Of a DNA stretch of 64,000 nt, positions 42,585 to 54,700 are shown piece by piece. Each line of letters starts with the position of its first letter. Within the stretch, counting starts at the first letter, position 1. Origin of the DNA: Tieghemiomyces parasiticus (taxonomy: Eukaryota > Kickxellomycota > Dimargaritomycetes > Dimargaritales > Dimargaritaceae). The notes beneath the pieces were generated by a model. It did not search any database. It was given only the letters and a program-made list of their open reading frames with translations, and was not told the origin of the DNA. The DNA is taken from assembly GCA_027575765.1 (NCBI GenBank), contig JANBPT010000005.1:1-64000 (forward strand), read 5' to 3'. The position numbers and the translations under genes were made by a program.

Positions 42585-42655
42585 TGCCATTGGCTGGAAT
42601 CGAACCAGCGTCAGCGCGGCCACAACGCGACGTACTGCCACTATACTACAATGGC
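42585..42655 (-). tRNA. tRNA-His (anticodon GTG)
   Basis: 71-nt cloverleaf on the minus strand without intron. The acceptor stem GCCATTG/CAATGGC is 7 perfect pairs with discriminator A. The D arm is GTAT...GTAC. The anticodon loop TTGTGGC has GTG. The anticodon stem is 4 of 5 pairs, with a T/C mismatch at the top. The T arm GCTGG-TTCGATT-CCAGC is perfect and includes the internal B box GGTTCGATTCC. As in other eukaryotes the extra 5' G (G-1) is not encoded (the base before is A on the sense strand) and would be added after transcription. No CCA is encoded. T8 terminator follows. Confidence 0.95.
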
Positions 42656-43759
42656 TCACATTTTATGATGCGGGCGGTACGTGTAAGCTGCTTAAAGACA
42701 AGGAAAAATCATATGACAACGTTTTGAAGTATTATGACAGCGAGCGAGCAGACATTTGAGTAGAAATATATGATTAAGTCGATTGGCGTGCGCGCGCAGA
42801 CAGTTTGAAGGTTTAAACTTTTAGTGCAGACAGCACTAGATCAGTAATCGAGATAGAACTGAAGTTTATTGTTCAAGCGTTAGTTTACGCAAATATAATA
42901 GTTTAGAAATAATCAAAGTGGTTATAATCGGTTATGTAGCGTTGACTCAGGATGACTTTCTGTTAACAATGGTGTGGACTTGGCGACGGGTCCGTCGTAA
43001 GTGATAAAGTCGTTGTAGTCCTAATACAGACCCGATTTTAGAATAGGCGGTGGTTGATAAAAGAGTCGTGATATATAGTAGTGGTTGTGTGGGCCAGGTC
43101 ACAACATTTTTGGGGAATTTATGCGTATATAAATAAATAGACATTAGAGTTACAAGACTTCCAAGGGTTAGATCTTGTTAATGCAATGACCGACAGTATA
43201 TTTTAATGCCTGCCCTAATAACTTGGCCAGTCATTTTGATGGATAGCCTATTTTTTTATTTAGTCCCCAAAGTATAAGTTTCACGATCTGACATGTTTGA
43301 TACCAGCCCCATTGATTAGGCATAATGCACAATGGAATTCCTTACTTACATAGTCGATGAGACCTCTATGGAATCTAGAGCCAAGCGACTTATCACCTTT
43401 TATCATCCTGTTCAGAGTTAGCTGCATTAGTTACTGCTACTTTATCTTGCCACTAAGAAGACCAAACTGATGACCACTTACAGTACGGGCTTCTGCCCGA
43501 CGCTGCGTGACAGACCCCATTCTACCGGCTTCTGACTACAACGGCAGGGCTCGTCCCACCCACCGCTACACGCACGAGTTCCCTGTTCGTTAGACCAGCA
43601 CAAGCTACCAATCCCCACGTTAGCCGATTCGCATAGATAAACTGTCCTCATAACACAATCACTTTCAAATGTACTATTCGCACGATGTGCAGTCGTTTGA
43701 TTTCTTGTGACCCCCAACACGACTAGTACTTTATAGATACTTTTTTTTTGTCAGCTGCC
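42656..43759. other. AT-rich intergenic region upstream of AIF
   Basis: 1.1 kb of low-GC sequence between the tRNA and the AIF-type gene. No coding frame is convincing. The 3' end is a T-run followed by GTCAG (43741-43754), which looks like a splice acceptor six bases before the ATG, suggesting an intron in the 5' UTR. Confidence 0.5.
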
Positions 43760-45972
43760 ATGGCCTCATTCCTTCGAGCCGCTACTGTCAGGGCTCAACC
43801 CTCGTTAGCTCGCGTCAGTCGATCGAGTCTGCTCACCCAAGCCCATCGTCACACACCTCACCCTACGCTATCCCGACGGAAATACGCAGCTTCTGCCCAC
43901 GGTGACCATGGCCACGCAGATCGGCCCCAGGGGACTTACGACCAGGGTGAACAGGTCGCCGCCTTCACCTCTTTCCTCGTCTTCGGCGGTATCATGACCT
44001 ACCTCCTGTGGAAGCCCGGAAATTTACCGGGACATAGCATCTACAAGCTCGACGCGGTCAACCCTCTGGACAAGACGAATGCCACTGCCAGTGGGTCCCT
44101 CGATGCAGCCAACGAAGCTACTGAGTCACCCGCCGACCAGACCACCACTCCCGACGAGGCCCCTGAGGCCAAACCCGCTGTCACGGGTACCGGGGCGGAT
44201 GAGGTCACCAACGCCGTCGAGATTGTACGACCTCTAGGCACCTTTTATAAGTACGTGATCATTGGTGGCGGAACCGCGGCCTTCCACGCCCTTAAGGCCA
44301 TCAAGCAGACTGACCCACAGGCGGATGTGCTAGTGATCGGAGCCGAACCGCTACCGCCCTACAGCCGACCGCAGTTGAGCAAGGAAATGTGGGGGTCCAA
44401 GCAACGCAAGGCCCTCAAGTTCGATAATTGGGCGGGCGACGAAACTTCCGTATTTTACAAGGACGCGAGTGCCTACGCGGTAGTGCACGCGGATCCGACC
44501 GCCGCGCCTGAAGGGGACCATCTCGTGTTTAAGACCCCGGCCGACCGCCGTAAGCCCCTACTGCTGCTTAAACACCGTGCTACAGCCCTCGATGTGGATA
44601 AGGCCCAGGTGACGCTGGACAGCGGCCGGGTCATCCAGTACGGTAAGGTGCTGCTGGCCACGGGCGGTACCCCACGCCGATTGGCGGCCACCATCGACCT
44701 GCCCGACCATCTCCGTCCTCACGTCACCACCTTCCGCACCCTCGAGGACTTCCAGCGCCTGGACGCCCTCACCGACACCCGCAAGCACGTAGTGATCGTG
44801 GGCGGGGGCCTGCTGGGTTCGGAACTGGCCTGTGCCTTGACTGCAAAATTCAAGGCTGTCGGACGAGACGGGGGTCACGTTACCCAGGTGTGTCGCTCTG
44901 AGGACGGCGTCCTGGCCGATGTGCTCCCGACGTATCTGGTGCGGTGGACGACCGACCAGCTGCGAGACTATGGGGTCGAGGTTTTGAAGCGTAAGGACGT
45001 GGTGAGCATCACTGAGGCCGCCACCTTCAAGGAAGGGTCGGCACCACAGCTGGCCATCGAGTTCAAGGATGGCGCCGTTGTCGAAGCTGATCACCTCGTA
45101 CAGGCCGTGGGTATCGAGCCCAACGTCGAACTGGCCCGTGCCGCTGGACTAGAAATTGACCCTGTGCATGGCGGTATCGTCGTAAACGCTGAACTCGAGG
45201 CCCGTCGCAACGTTTTCGTTGCCGGTGACGCCGCATCCTACTACGACATGCTCTTGGGCCGCCGGCGTGAAGAGCACTACGATCAGTAAGTGGCGCAATG
45301 CGACGGCAGATGCCAAACCTTCGACAGTGGCACGGACCGGGCCTACAAGTAGGATTCCAATAGACTGGCTGGTAGACCAGCTTACCGGTTTAATGCACTC
45401 ACTCTTACATCGTCTGCCCCTCTCCTTAACTGCTTTGTTCACAATCTCCGTCCCCTGGCCCTCTCTTCACTCTCAGCGCTGCCCAAACCGGTCACCTGGC
45501 CGGCAAGAATATGTGCGGCGAGACGAGTCCCTACGTTTACCAGCCCGCCTTCTGGAGTGACTTGGGTCCCAAAATCTCTTTCGACTCGGTGGGCAAGGTG
45601 GACCCGAAACTCCCGACGGCCAGCGTATGGGCCCAGGACTCCCCGATAGGGCCCACAGAAGGTGAGGCTGTCGCTGCTGGTACCGCATCCGCCCCGACTA
45701 CCACCACCACTACAATGGCCCAGACGACGGCCGCCGCAACCCAATCGGGCCCCACACGGTACGAGCACGGTCTCGTCTATTACCTGGATAACAATAAGAT
45801 CGTCGGGATGGTCACCTGGAACCTGCCTGGCCGCGTCGAACTGGCCCGTCAGGTGGTGCTTCGGGGCGAGTTTCAGTACAAGCACATCCAGGGCCTGACC
45901 CGTATGTTCAATATCCACCGGCTGGACATGAAGCCCGAAGCCAAGGAGGTGAAGGAAGTAGAGGGTCAGTAA
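43760..45972 (+). CDS. apoptosis-inducing factor-like mitochondrial NADH/FAD oxidoreductase, 673 aa
   Basis: Two exons, 43760-45285 and 45477-45972, intron 191 nt in phase 2. The ATG at 43760 opens an Arg/Ser/Ala-rich mitochondrial presequence (about 1-45). A membrane segment follows (FTSFLVFGGIMTYLLW, about 70), then a low-complexity linker (about 105-150). The FAD-binding motif is YVIIGGGTAAFHALK (about 164), with PPYSRPQLSKEMW after it. The NAD(P)H-binding motif is HVVIVGGGLLGSELA (about 342), and VFVAGDAASYYD is the second flavin contact. The C-terminal AIF domain begins REEHYDHAA across the splice and continues with YQPAFWSDLGPKISF and LFNIH-like RMFNIHR. A Thr/Ala insert (about residues 577-592) interrupts it. 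The whole matches animal AIFM1 better than bacterial reductases. AIF sits in the inner membrane facing the intermembrane space, supports respiratory-chain biogenesis and can promote cell death on release. Confidence 0.93.
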
Positions 45973-46550
45973 CGACGCTCATCAGCGGACTAATCGAGTA
46001 GTGTTACGATATCAATGAAGCTACATATCACTGGATACCTGCTCAGTGCTGATATAGCACATGGGGTGCCTGTAATCAAAAGGTCTGGGTCAAGTGTGGT
46101 TTGAGGGAGGAGGGCAAACGCGGCCGCGGCCATCGTGTGGTAGGACCTGGCAAGTCGCCAATTAACCCAGTGGCACCCCGGGGCGGGGCGGCCAGTTACA
46201 GTTAGAGATATGGGTCGGCAGAAAATCGGTCCCCTGAGGCTGGGGCGCCGCTCTTCGATGGTGGCAGGCAGGATATCAAGTCACGTGTACTCGGCAAACC
46301 ACTGTAAGGGACTGCCATACTCCGCCGAGGTGAAAGAGGAAGGTGGTCAGGGTGACCACGGCTCCGCCAACGCTAACCTGGCTGGGCCAGGTCCGCTCAT
46401 CCGGTTCAGTACCCACTTGTTGCCCTACGTCCGACGGCGTCACTTGAGTTCTGACCAGGCCCTTCCGCAATCGAACCACCCTTACCATTTCCCATTCGTA
46501 CTCTACCCTGAACTGCCACTCCCGCTCCGCCACATCCCTTCCTCCCACCG
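45973..46550. other. spacer between AIF and UGGT genes
   Basis: 578 bases, no gene; the last 100 bases are pyrimidine-rich and form the likely UGGT promoter/leader. Confidence 0.5.
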
Positions 46551-49500
46551 ATGCCTCCGCTCCGGCGCATTACCGTCGGAGCACTGGGGCTCTGGCTACT
46601 GGCGGCGGTTGCCAGCCCCGCTCTGGCCTCCCCGCCCGTCCGGACCATCCTCAAGGCCAGTTTTCCGGCGCCGCCCTTAGCCCTGGAACTGGCTGAGTAC
46701 GTCGCGTCCGAAAACCGTACTGCCTACTTGCCCCTACTGGCATACCTGACCGCCCCGGCCCAGCTTGCCCTGGCTGACGAGCCCCTGTACGAGCGCGCCC
46801 TCGCCTTCATTCGGAAGGAGCGTATGCTGCCGCATGCCACGTCCACCGCTGTGATGTCCTGGGGTGTGGCGTTACACGTGGCGGCTCCTGCCGTGGAAAT
46901 GTTTTACCAGTACTACCGCGAAACCGTCGTCCCTGAACTTATCACCGTCAACCCAGCGTTCGATCCGACCTGTCCCGTATGGACTGCGTACAACGAACGC
47001 CAGTACTGTCAGCTGGCCGATCTCCGTCAGGCCCTGGGCTTTCCCGCGACCACCACGGCTATTGACCTCGCCGCCGACTTTGCTCAGCTCGACCTGGGGT
47101 TCAGTATCCAGGCCATCCCGCGGCGGTTCCCCTTCGACCACGTCTACCCGATCCGTGCCGCGGGGTCAGGTACGGTGTCCACGGGGGTCACATTTGTACT
47201 CTACGGCGACGCGACCGATTCGACCTTCCATCCCACTCTCATCTTTTTGCACACGCTCGTTGATCACGTCCGGGGGGTGCTGATCATCCGCCCCCGGCCT
47301 CCGGTTACGGACCATCGTCCAGATCTGAACCTCACCGGCTACGGCGTCAGCCTCAGCATCAAGAGTACCGAGTACAAGGTTACCGATGACCGTTCTGGCG
47401 AGGCTGCCTCGGTCGACGACGATGCCGACATCGCAGACCTGGGGACCGCAGAGGCTGCGGACGATATCCTAACTGAGCTGGAGACAGCCATACCTCAGGT
47501 CACCCCGCTGACTAAGGATGAAGTAGCCGGCTTGGCCGTACAGGCCGCTGATTACATTCGGAACCATATGGATCCGCTGCTAGCTCTCACCCGATTGACC
47601 CATAACTTTCCTAAGTACGCCCACCCGCTGGCGCAGCGCACTCAATCCCCCAAGCTCCATGCGACGGTCAAGGCCCTCCTGCGCCACCGGCTCGAACCCG
47701 GCCTCTGGCTGAATGGAGTCCCACTTCGTCACAATCCCATGCGCCCGTTGAATGCCTTCAGCCTGCACGAGGCCCAGCGCGCCGAGCTCCGTACTGTTCG
47801 CGCCTTACTCGCCCTACCACTGGACCTAGCTCAGGTCCATGCCTTCCTTACTGCCCCCACTCTGGCTACCCCCCAGAAAGTTCCCACCCAGCACCTGTGG
47901 CAGCAGGAACCCACGATTGAACCCACGACCAGCGCCCTCCTGGCGAGCCGCCAGGACCCTTACGCCGCCGCCCTGGCCGCCGGTACCCAAGTCTACGACG
48001 TGAGGGATAGTGAACTAGCCAAACCCGTCGTGGCGTGGTGGAACGACCTGGAGCGCGATCCGGCCTACGCTAGCTGGCCTAAACTTGAATTGTTCCTCCG
48101 TCCGGTGTACCCGGGGCAATTACGGGCGATGAGCAAGAACCTGTGCTCCGTGCTTTTCGCCGTTGACCTGTCGACAGCTGCCGGGCTGGAGACGGTCGCA
48201 GAAGACGTGATAGCCAATGTTGATCGCCACATTCCCCTCCGGTTCGGTGTTCTGCCGCTAGTTAGCCCCGAGGGCGACACGGACGCCCCCGCTGATACCA
48301 TGGCCCGCCTGTTTTACTATGTGATGGCCAATTACCCGCGGTCCCAGGCGGCCGAGTTGCTGATTACCATTCAGCGTAAGATCCGCCGCAATCCTTCGGC
48401 CGACGTGGTCACCCTGGTCCGGGCGGCGTTCCAAGATTTCGCCACGACCTACCCAACGGGTGACACAATTCCAAACTTCGATTCTGTTGCGGGGCCCCGG
48501 AGCCCCTACCATTCTTACCTGGCTGTCACTCGGGACCTCCAGAACCGCCTGGGGATCACACCCGCCGAGGGAGTCTTTTTTATTAACGGTCGCTACTTTG
48601 ATCTAGCGGACGGGTTCCGCAACCGCGTGATGGCGGTGTACCAAAGTGACAGCGAAATCCTGGCCCTGGCGTACTTCAGCGGTCAAATCGACGACAGCAC
48701 TGATCTGTACGCCTATTTCCTGACCCGCCCGGGCGTACTCCGCACCCGTAGCCCCTGGGTTTTCCCCACGGCCGTCCACCCGCTGGTCGTGGCCAATCTG
48801 CTACGCGACCTCCCACACCCACCTCCGCCAGCCCTGTGGACCTCTGCAATTCCCTACTTCTATCCGCTCGGCCCCCGTGTCCCGACCCTGGCACTGCGGC
48901 CCTGGATCTCTGTATGGATTGTGGGTGACCTCCGCACACCGGCCGTCCGCCAGGATCTCGTGGCCGCCCTACGCTACGCCGCGTCCGATCCGGCGGTGCG
49001 TGTTGCTTGGTTGCCTAACCCTTCGGTGGCCGCGGCCTGGACCACGGACGATATGGAGGTTGTGGCTCTCGCTCGGACGATTGCCCGCGCGGCCGCTGTT
49101 CTCCGGGACCTCTACGAGCCCCAAGCCTTCGGCCTTCGCCCCGGGGAGACTATCCCGCCAGCCATTTTGGAGCATTGGCCGACCGTGGTCGAGTGCGTCC
49201 TGGTCCACGCGACCGCAGCGGACGACGCTTCGGTCGTGACCTGTCTATCCACAACCTTTACCGATAAAGTGCTGACCGAACTTCTCACTTTGTCGCATAC
49301 GCTGACCACCGCGGCTTCCCCAGAGAACTGGTCCGAATTGGCCCGTGCGGCTGGTCACGCTTTGGAACTAGACGACACCGCCCGTGCCCTGGTGGTCAAC
49401 GGCCGCGTCATCACAGGCTTTACTGACGTCACCCGGTTAACCGTCGAAGAATTGGGCCTCTTGGTGAGCTATGAGATTGGCGAACGAATCGGTCCAGTAG

Positions 49501-51473
49501 TCACTACCTTGGACGGGCTTCAGCGGCTCGGGGACGCCCAGGACACAGCCGCCCTGGTGGAACACGCCAAGCGCGCAGACATGGTCCTCCTGGCTGGCGC
49601 CGTATACTACAGCAGCACGGCCTCTACCGTCACAGACGGCGGCCCGGACGAGCCCACCGGCCGGCAGGACCCCACCGCGCCGTTCGCCGGTAACGCCCTA
49701 ACCTTCACCCACGGTGACTGGGACCAAGCCTGGCTGCGGTTTACAGCGGTGATCGATCCCGTCAGTGAGAGCGCTCAGCTGTGGAGTGCCCTTCTCCACT
49801 CGGCCGCTGGACTGCCCTTCACGGCCGTACGCGTCACGCTACTCCCAGAACTGATCCACGATGAGCTCCCGCTAACCCGCTTCTATCGCTACGTGGGGCC
49901 CGTGCACCCGGTTCTGAACCCGCGCGCCGCGGCCCCGGCCGCTATCTTCAGCCGCCTGCCTACCGAACCACTCTATACGCTGGCCATGGACACCCCGTCT
50001 GCTTGGATGGTCACACCCGTAGCCTGTGCCTACGATCTGGACAACCTGCAGCTGTCCGCACTCACCACCCCGACTGCCCTCCGCGAAGGCGTGCGTAGCG
50101 AGTTCGTCCTCAAGCACATCATGGTGGAGGGACACTGCCAGGACCTCACGACTGGGTACCCACCCCGTGGTCTCCAGTTGGTCCTCGGCACCCCCGCCGC
50201 CCCGGCTCACACGGGTACCATCGTCATGGCCAACTACGGCTATTTCCAGTTCTTGGCCGCCCCTGGTGTCTGGCAGCTAGGGCTGCGCCCTGGCCGCTCT
50301 GCCGAGCTATTCGCCTTAGAAACCGTGGGCCACGCCGGGTGGACTCCCGGTGCGGTCGCTGACGTCCGCTCGGAGATTCTTCTCAACTCTTTCCAAGGTA
50401 CCACTGTGCGGCCCCGTGTACGCCGCCGTCCCGGCCGTGAGGCCGATGACCTCCTGGCTAGTGCGGGCACGGACGATACCGACGGGACGGGCGACAGCTG
50501 GCTTCAATCGGCTGTCAGCTGGGTGGACAACCGGCTTCCCCTACCAGCATGGCTACCCGGGGTCCAACTGGCCGCACGCCGCCGTCGAACCGTCCATGTC
50601 TTCTCGGTGGCATCCGGCCACCTGTACGAACGCTTCTTGGCCATCATGATCCTCAGTGTCCTGCGCCACACGCAGAACCCGGTCAAGTTCTGGTTCATTG
50701 AGAACTTCATGTCACCATCCTTCAAGTCGTTCCTGCCCGCCCTGGCAGCCCGCTATGGGTTCGCGTACCAGCTTGTCACGTACCAGTGGCCTTACTGGCT
50801 TCGCGCACAACGCGAAAAGCAACGCATCATCTGGGGGTACAAGATTTTGTTTTTGGATGTCCTCTTCCCGCTCGACCTCGACCGGGTAATCTTTGTCGAT
50901 GCCGACCAAATCGTGCGTACCGACCTGGCAGATTTGGCCGCCCTCGACCTGCAAGGTGCCCCGTACGGATACACGCCCTTCTGCGACAACCGGCCCGAAA
51001 TGGACCGGTTCCGGTTCTGGAAGGATGGCTGGTGGGCCCAACACCTCGCCGGACGACCCTATCATATCAGCGCGCTGTACGTCGTGGACCTCCGCCGGTT
51101 TCGTCAGCTGGCCGCCGGTGACCGACTCCGTCAGCAGTACCAGGGTCTCAGCGCCGACCCCAACAGCCTCGCCAATCTCGACCAGGATCTGCCCAACCAC
51201 CTCCAGCACCTCGTCCCCATTTTCTCGCTCCCGCAGGAATGGCTCTGGTGCGAGACCTGGTGTAGCAACGAGTCCCTCGGTCGTGCCAAGACGATCGATC
51301 TGTGCAATAACCCGCTCACCAAGGAGCCCAAACTGGAGCGTGCGGTCCGGCTGCTCCCCGAATGGCAGACCTACGACAGCGAGGTGGCCCGCCTTCGCGC
51401 GGAGGTCGCCCAGGCTGCTGCCACCGCCACCGCCACCACACTTATCTCCGGTGCAACACACGATGAACTGTAG
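46551..51473 (+). CDS. UDP-glucose:glycoprotein glucosyltransferase (ER folding sensor), 1640 aa
   Basis: One uninterrupted frame of 1640 residues. Signal peptide at 1-26 (GLWLLAAVASPALA). The large N-terminal half (about 30-1330) holds the thioredoxin-like and beta-sandwich regions that sense misfolded glycoproteins; recognisable spots are DRHIPLRFGVLPLV and FFINGRYFDLADGF. The catalytic GT24 domain runs from about 1348 (VHVFSVASGHLYERFL) through FVDADQIVRTDL with the Asp-x-Asp metal site near 1450, then YGYTPFCDNRPEMDRFRFWK and NLDQDLPNHLQH. It ends with WLWCETWCSN. The final four residues are HDEL, the ER retention signal. The enzyme adds one glucose to Man-rich glycans of unfolded glycoproteins so that calnexin rebinds them. 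Length is normal for the family. The lack of introns over 4.9 kb is striking beside the spliced neighbours. It is convergent with the DHTKD1-type gene, 268 bases away. Confidence 0.95.
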   Translation: MPPLRRITVGALGLWLLAAVASPALASPPVRTILKASFPAPPLALELAEYVASENRTAYLPLLAYLTAPAQLALADEPLYERALAFIRKERMLPHATSTAVMSWGVALHVAAPAVEMFYQYYRETVVPELITVNPAFDPTCPVWTAYNERQYCQLADLRQALGFPATTTAIDLAADFAQLDLGFSIQAIPRRFPFDHVYPIRAAGSGTVSTGVTFVLYGDATDSTFHPTLIFLHTLVDHVRGVLIIRPRPPVTDHRPDLNLTGYGVSLSIKSTEYKVTDDRSGEAASVDDDADIADLGTAEAADDILTELETAIPQVTPLTKDEVAGLAVQAADYIRNHMDPLLALTRLTHNFPKYAHPLAQRTQSPKLHATVKALLRHRLEPGLWLNGVPLRHNPMRPLNAFSLHEAQRAELRTVRALLALPLDLAQVHAFLTAPTLATPQKVPTQHLWQQEPTIEPTTSALLASRQDPYAAALAAGTQVYDVRDSELAKPVVAWWNDLERDPAYASWPKLELFLRPVYPGQLRAMSKNLCSVLFAVDLSTAAGLETVAEDVIANVDRHIPLRFGVLPLVSPEGDTDAPADTMARLFYYVMANYPRSQAAELLITIQRKIRRNPSADVVTLVRAAFQDFATTYPTGDTIPNFDSVAGPRSPYHSYLAVTRDLQNRLGITPAEGVFFINGRYFDLADGFRNRVMAVYQSDSEILALAYFSGQIDDSTDLYAYFLTRPGVLRTRSPWVFPTAVHPLVVANLLRDLPHPPPPALWTSAIPYFYPLGPRVPTLALRPWISVWIVGDLRTPAVRQDLVAALRYAASDPAVRVAWLPNPSVAAAWTTDDMEVVALARTIARAAAVLRDLYEPQAFGLRPGETIPPAILEHWPTVVECVLVHATAADDASVVTCLSTTFTDKVLTELLTLSHTLTTAASPENWSELARAAGHALELDDTARALVVNGRVITGFTDVTRLTVEELGLLVSYEIGERIGPVVTTLDGLQRLGDAQDTAALVEHAKRADMVLLAGAVYYSSTASTVTDGGPDEPTGRQDPTAPFAGNALTFTHGDWDQAWLRFTAVIDPVSESAQLWSALLHSAAGLPFTAVRVTLLPELIHDELPLTRFYRYVGPVHPVLNPRAAAPAAIFSRLPTEPLYTLAMDTPSAWMVTPVACAYDLDNLQLSALTTPTALREGVRSEFVLKHIMVEGHCQDLTTGYPPRGLQLVLGTPAAPAHTGTIVMANYGYFQFLAAPGVWQLGLRPGRSAELFALETVGHAGWTPGAVADVRSEILLNSFQGTTVRPRVRRRPGREADDLLASAGTDDTDGTGDSWLQSAVSWVDNRLPLPAWLPGVQLAARRRRTVHVFSVASGHLYERFLAIMILSVLRHTQNPVKFWFIENFMSPSFKSFLPALAARYGFAYQLVTYQWPYWLRAQREKQRIIWGYKILFLDVLFPLDLDRVIFVDADQIVRTDLADLAALDLQGAPYGYTPFCDNRPEMDRFRFWKDGWWAQHLAGRPYHISALYVVDLRRFRQLAAGDRLRQQYQGLSADPNSLANLDQDLPNHLQHLVPIFSLPQEWLWCETWCSNESLGRAKTIDLCNNPLTKEPKLERAVRLLPEWQTYDSEVARLRAEVAQAAATATATTLISGATHDEL

Positions 51474-51741
51474 CGCAGCAGAGGGTAAGGTCCTCGCCCA
51501 CTTGCGTTACTCCAACACTGCCCATTATATCATTTTTACCTATCTCAAGGTGATCGTACCGTTTAGACGTTGAATGTAGAAGAAACTATTTAATGTGGTA
51601 TCACGCCGTAGTAAATAAGTCCGGCTAAGAGTGGGATAGTGAAAACGATCGCTTTATGTGTAAAAAAAACCCCAAGGGGGATGGAAGCGGGGCCGCTGTT
51701 CAGCACCGAACGACCATGTTGTAACAAATATACTTCAATGC

Positions 51742-54700
51742 TTATTCGAAAGCCTGGCGGATCAGCTTGACCTGCTCCTCACGGTAGACGGACGCGATAC
51801 CGGTCACACAGGCGGCAAGCGGGGGACGGCCAACGTAGCGCAGATGGGTACCAGCGGGCAGCAATGCTTGGAGACGCGGGAGGGCGAACGCATAAGCCCC
51901 GGCATTCTCGGTCTCCTCTTGGCACCACGTAAACTCTTGGGCATTGGGGAACCGTGTCAGTTCGGCGCGGAGCTGATCCCGCGGGAACGGACAGAGTTCC
52001 TCCAGGCGGACTAGCGCCACGGTGTCTTCCTGGCCCACCTCGGCACGGCGCTTGACCAGGTCGTAATACAGGCGGCCCGAAACGAACACGATGCGGCACA
52101 CATCGGCCGGGTCCCGGGACGCCATGAAGCGCGGATCCGAGAGGACGGGCTGGAAACGGGTATTGGGGACCAGATCGTCGAGGCTGGATACAGCCAGGGG
52201 CGATTTGAGCAAGGTTTTCGGGGTGGCAATGATGAGCGGTTTGCGGTAGTTACGCTTGAGTTGGCGCCGCAGCACATGGAAGTACTGAGCTGGCGTGGTA
52301 CAGTTGACCACGTGGAGGTTTGGGTTGAGCCGGCCCTGGTGGCCCTCGGCCAGTGCGTAGGATTCGCCGGCCCCCGCGGTCACGTCAAAGTGGATGGGGT
52401 CGTTGCTGAGCTGCAGGAAACGCTCCAAGCGGCACGACGAGTGCTCCGGGCCCGTTCCGTCGTAGCCGTGCGGAAGGAGCATCACTAGGCCAGTCTGCCG
52501 CAGCCACTTGGTGTTGCCGCTGGCGATGAAGGTGTCGACAATGACCTGGGCCGTATTGTAGAAATCGCCGTACTGGGCCTCCCACATGACCAGGTTGTGC
52601 GGGTTCTCTAGGGACATGCCGTACTCAAATCCTAGGACGGCCAGTTCGCTCAGGTGACTGTTGGCCACCTCGAGGCGGCCAGGTTTCGCGACCTGCGGGT
52701 CGCCGTCCGCCTGATGGTTGATGGGGATATAGACCCGCTCAGTGTCTTGGCACACTAACATGGCGTGACGTTGGCTGAAGGTACCCCGGCCTACGTCCTG
52801 GCCGCTGAGACGTACGTTGTGGCCCTCGCGCAGCAGGGAGCCGATGGCCAGCATCTCGGCGGTGGCCCAGTCCAGTCGAGTACCCTCAACCAGCTTGTTG
52901 AGACGCGCGGTGACGTGGTACTTGAGCAGGCGCGGGTGGACCGTCATGCCGGCCGGGTAGGTGACGGAGGCCTTGCCGATGGCTCGGAGGATGTCACCGT
53001 CGACCCCTGTGGTGGCGGGTTCCTCGATGCCGTGCGGGACTGTCAGCCCGGCCCACTTTCCTTTGAGAACCACCGGAGGCGGGACGTAGTTGGCGGCGGC
53101 GCGGAGGTGCTCGGATAGCTTGGCAAAATAGTCGTCGCGGAACGCGCTGATGGACGCTGGCGTAACGACCGGGTGGGGCTCGGCCAGCAGCTTGCGCTCA
53201 TATAACTGAGGGACACTGGTGCGAGCCCGGATAGTGCGGTACATTTGGGGCTGAGTGAAGGCTGGCTCGTCCAGTTCGTTGTGACCCCACTGGCGGAAGG
53301 TCAGGAGGTCCAGAATGACATCCTTCTTGAACACGGCGCGGTAGCGTAGGGCGAGCAGTGCGGCACGCGCCACCTCCTCGGGATGGTCCCCGTTAACGTG
53401 GATCAGTGGGGCGTTGACCATCTTGCCAATGTCTGAGGTGTACAAGGTGGACCGAGCGTTGAGGGCTGGGGTGGTGTACCCGAGCTGGTTGTTGACGATG
53501 AGATGCACAGACCCACCTGAGGTGAAGTGCGGGAGGTTGGACAGGCCCAGACCTTCCATGACCACTCCCTGGCCCGTCCAAGCCGCGTCGCCGTGGAGCT
53601 GGAGGCACAGGACTCGGTCGCCCAATTGGCACCCGGCGTCTTCGTCGCCCAACGCGGCAAACCGGTCCATCTGCTTAGCGCGGGCCTTGCCCATAGCCAC
53701 GGGGTTCACAGCCTCCAGGTGTGACGGGTTGGGTAGCATAGTGACATGTAACGGCCGACCGGTGCCGTAGTCTAGGTCGGGGGTGTGGGTGAGGTGAGAT
53801 AGGACGTCGCCCGTGGCAGGTAGACCCGCCGGGAACTCCGAGTTGCCCTGAACTTTATGAAAGAGGACGGTGGGCGACATTTGCAGGAGATCAGTCAGGA
53901 GGTTGAGGCGGCCGCGGTGGGCCATGCACATCACCACCTGCTCCACCCCTCGGGCACTGCTGGCGTCGAACAACTGGTCGAGAGCCACCATCATGGACTC
54001 AGCACCTTCCAGGCCGTAGCGCTTGACTTGACCGAACTTCTTTTGCATGAAGTGATCAAACACTTCAGAGCGGGCCAGTAACTCGAACACACGGCGCTTC
54101 TGATCAGGCTGGAAGGGTTCGCGGTGGAACGACTCGGCCATGTGGGCCAGCCAGCGACGCTCAGCCGAATCGGGGATGTGGTTGAACTCGAAGGCCATCT
54201 GGGCACAGTAGACCCGGCGGAGGTGGTCGAGGATGGTTTCCAGGGAGGCCTCGGCCAGTGGTTCCGTCGTTTCCGGACCGCGGTTGATGTGCACGATCCC
54301 GAGAAGGGGGAAAACAGCGCTGGGGTCCTGTAGACCGTAGCGGGCAGGCTCCAGCTCAGGGACATAACTGCCGCCGGGCGTGGGTAGCAGAGACGGATGA
54401 GGGTAGAGGTGAGTGGGTTAGGTATTGTGGTAGGTGGGACAGTAGGGAACTTACACAGCGAGTGAGGAAGTGCCAATTATCATTCTGGAATCCACTATTT
54501 TCCGCGGGACCAACAGCCGGTGGCCTCGGGCCCTCGCTAGAGCTGGTATTCTTTGATTGGAACCACTTACGCGTGGTGGGCCATGCCGAGCGGGTCCAGA
54601 TCCGCCGCCTTGTGACCGTGGTCCCGGAAGGCCGCAACCAAGCGTACCAGTTGTGAGTGCTCGATACGGTTAGCAATTTCGGCCTCGGTGACTGTGAGGA

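Noticed and set aside
50712..51461. 249-codon antisense frame in the UGGT gene
   Set aside because: Shadow of the strongly biased catalytic-domain coding sequence on the other strand.
54292..54294. start of the DHTKD1-type gene at the GTG at 54294
   Set aside because: The codon is not ATG and the frame continues upstream with conserved residues. Two upstream exons with matching phases give a proper mitochondrial N-terminus at 55120.
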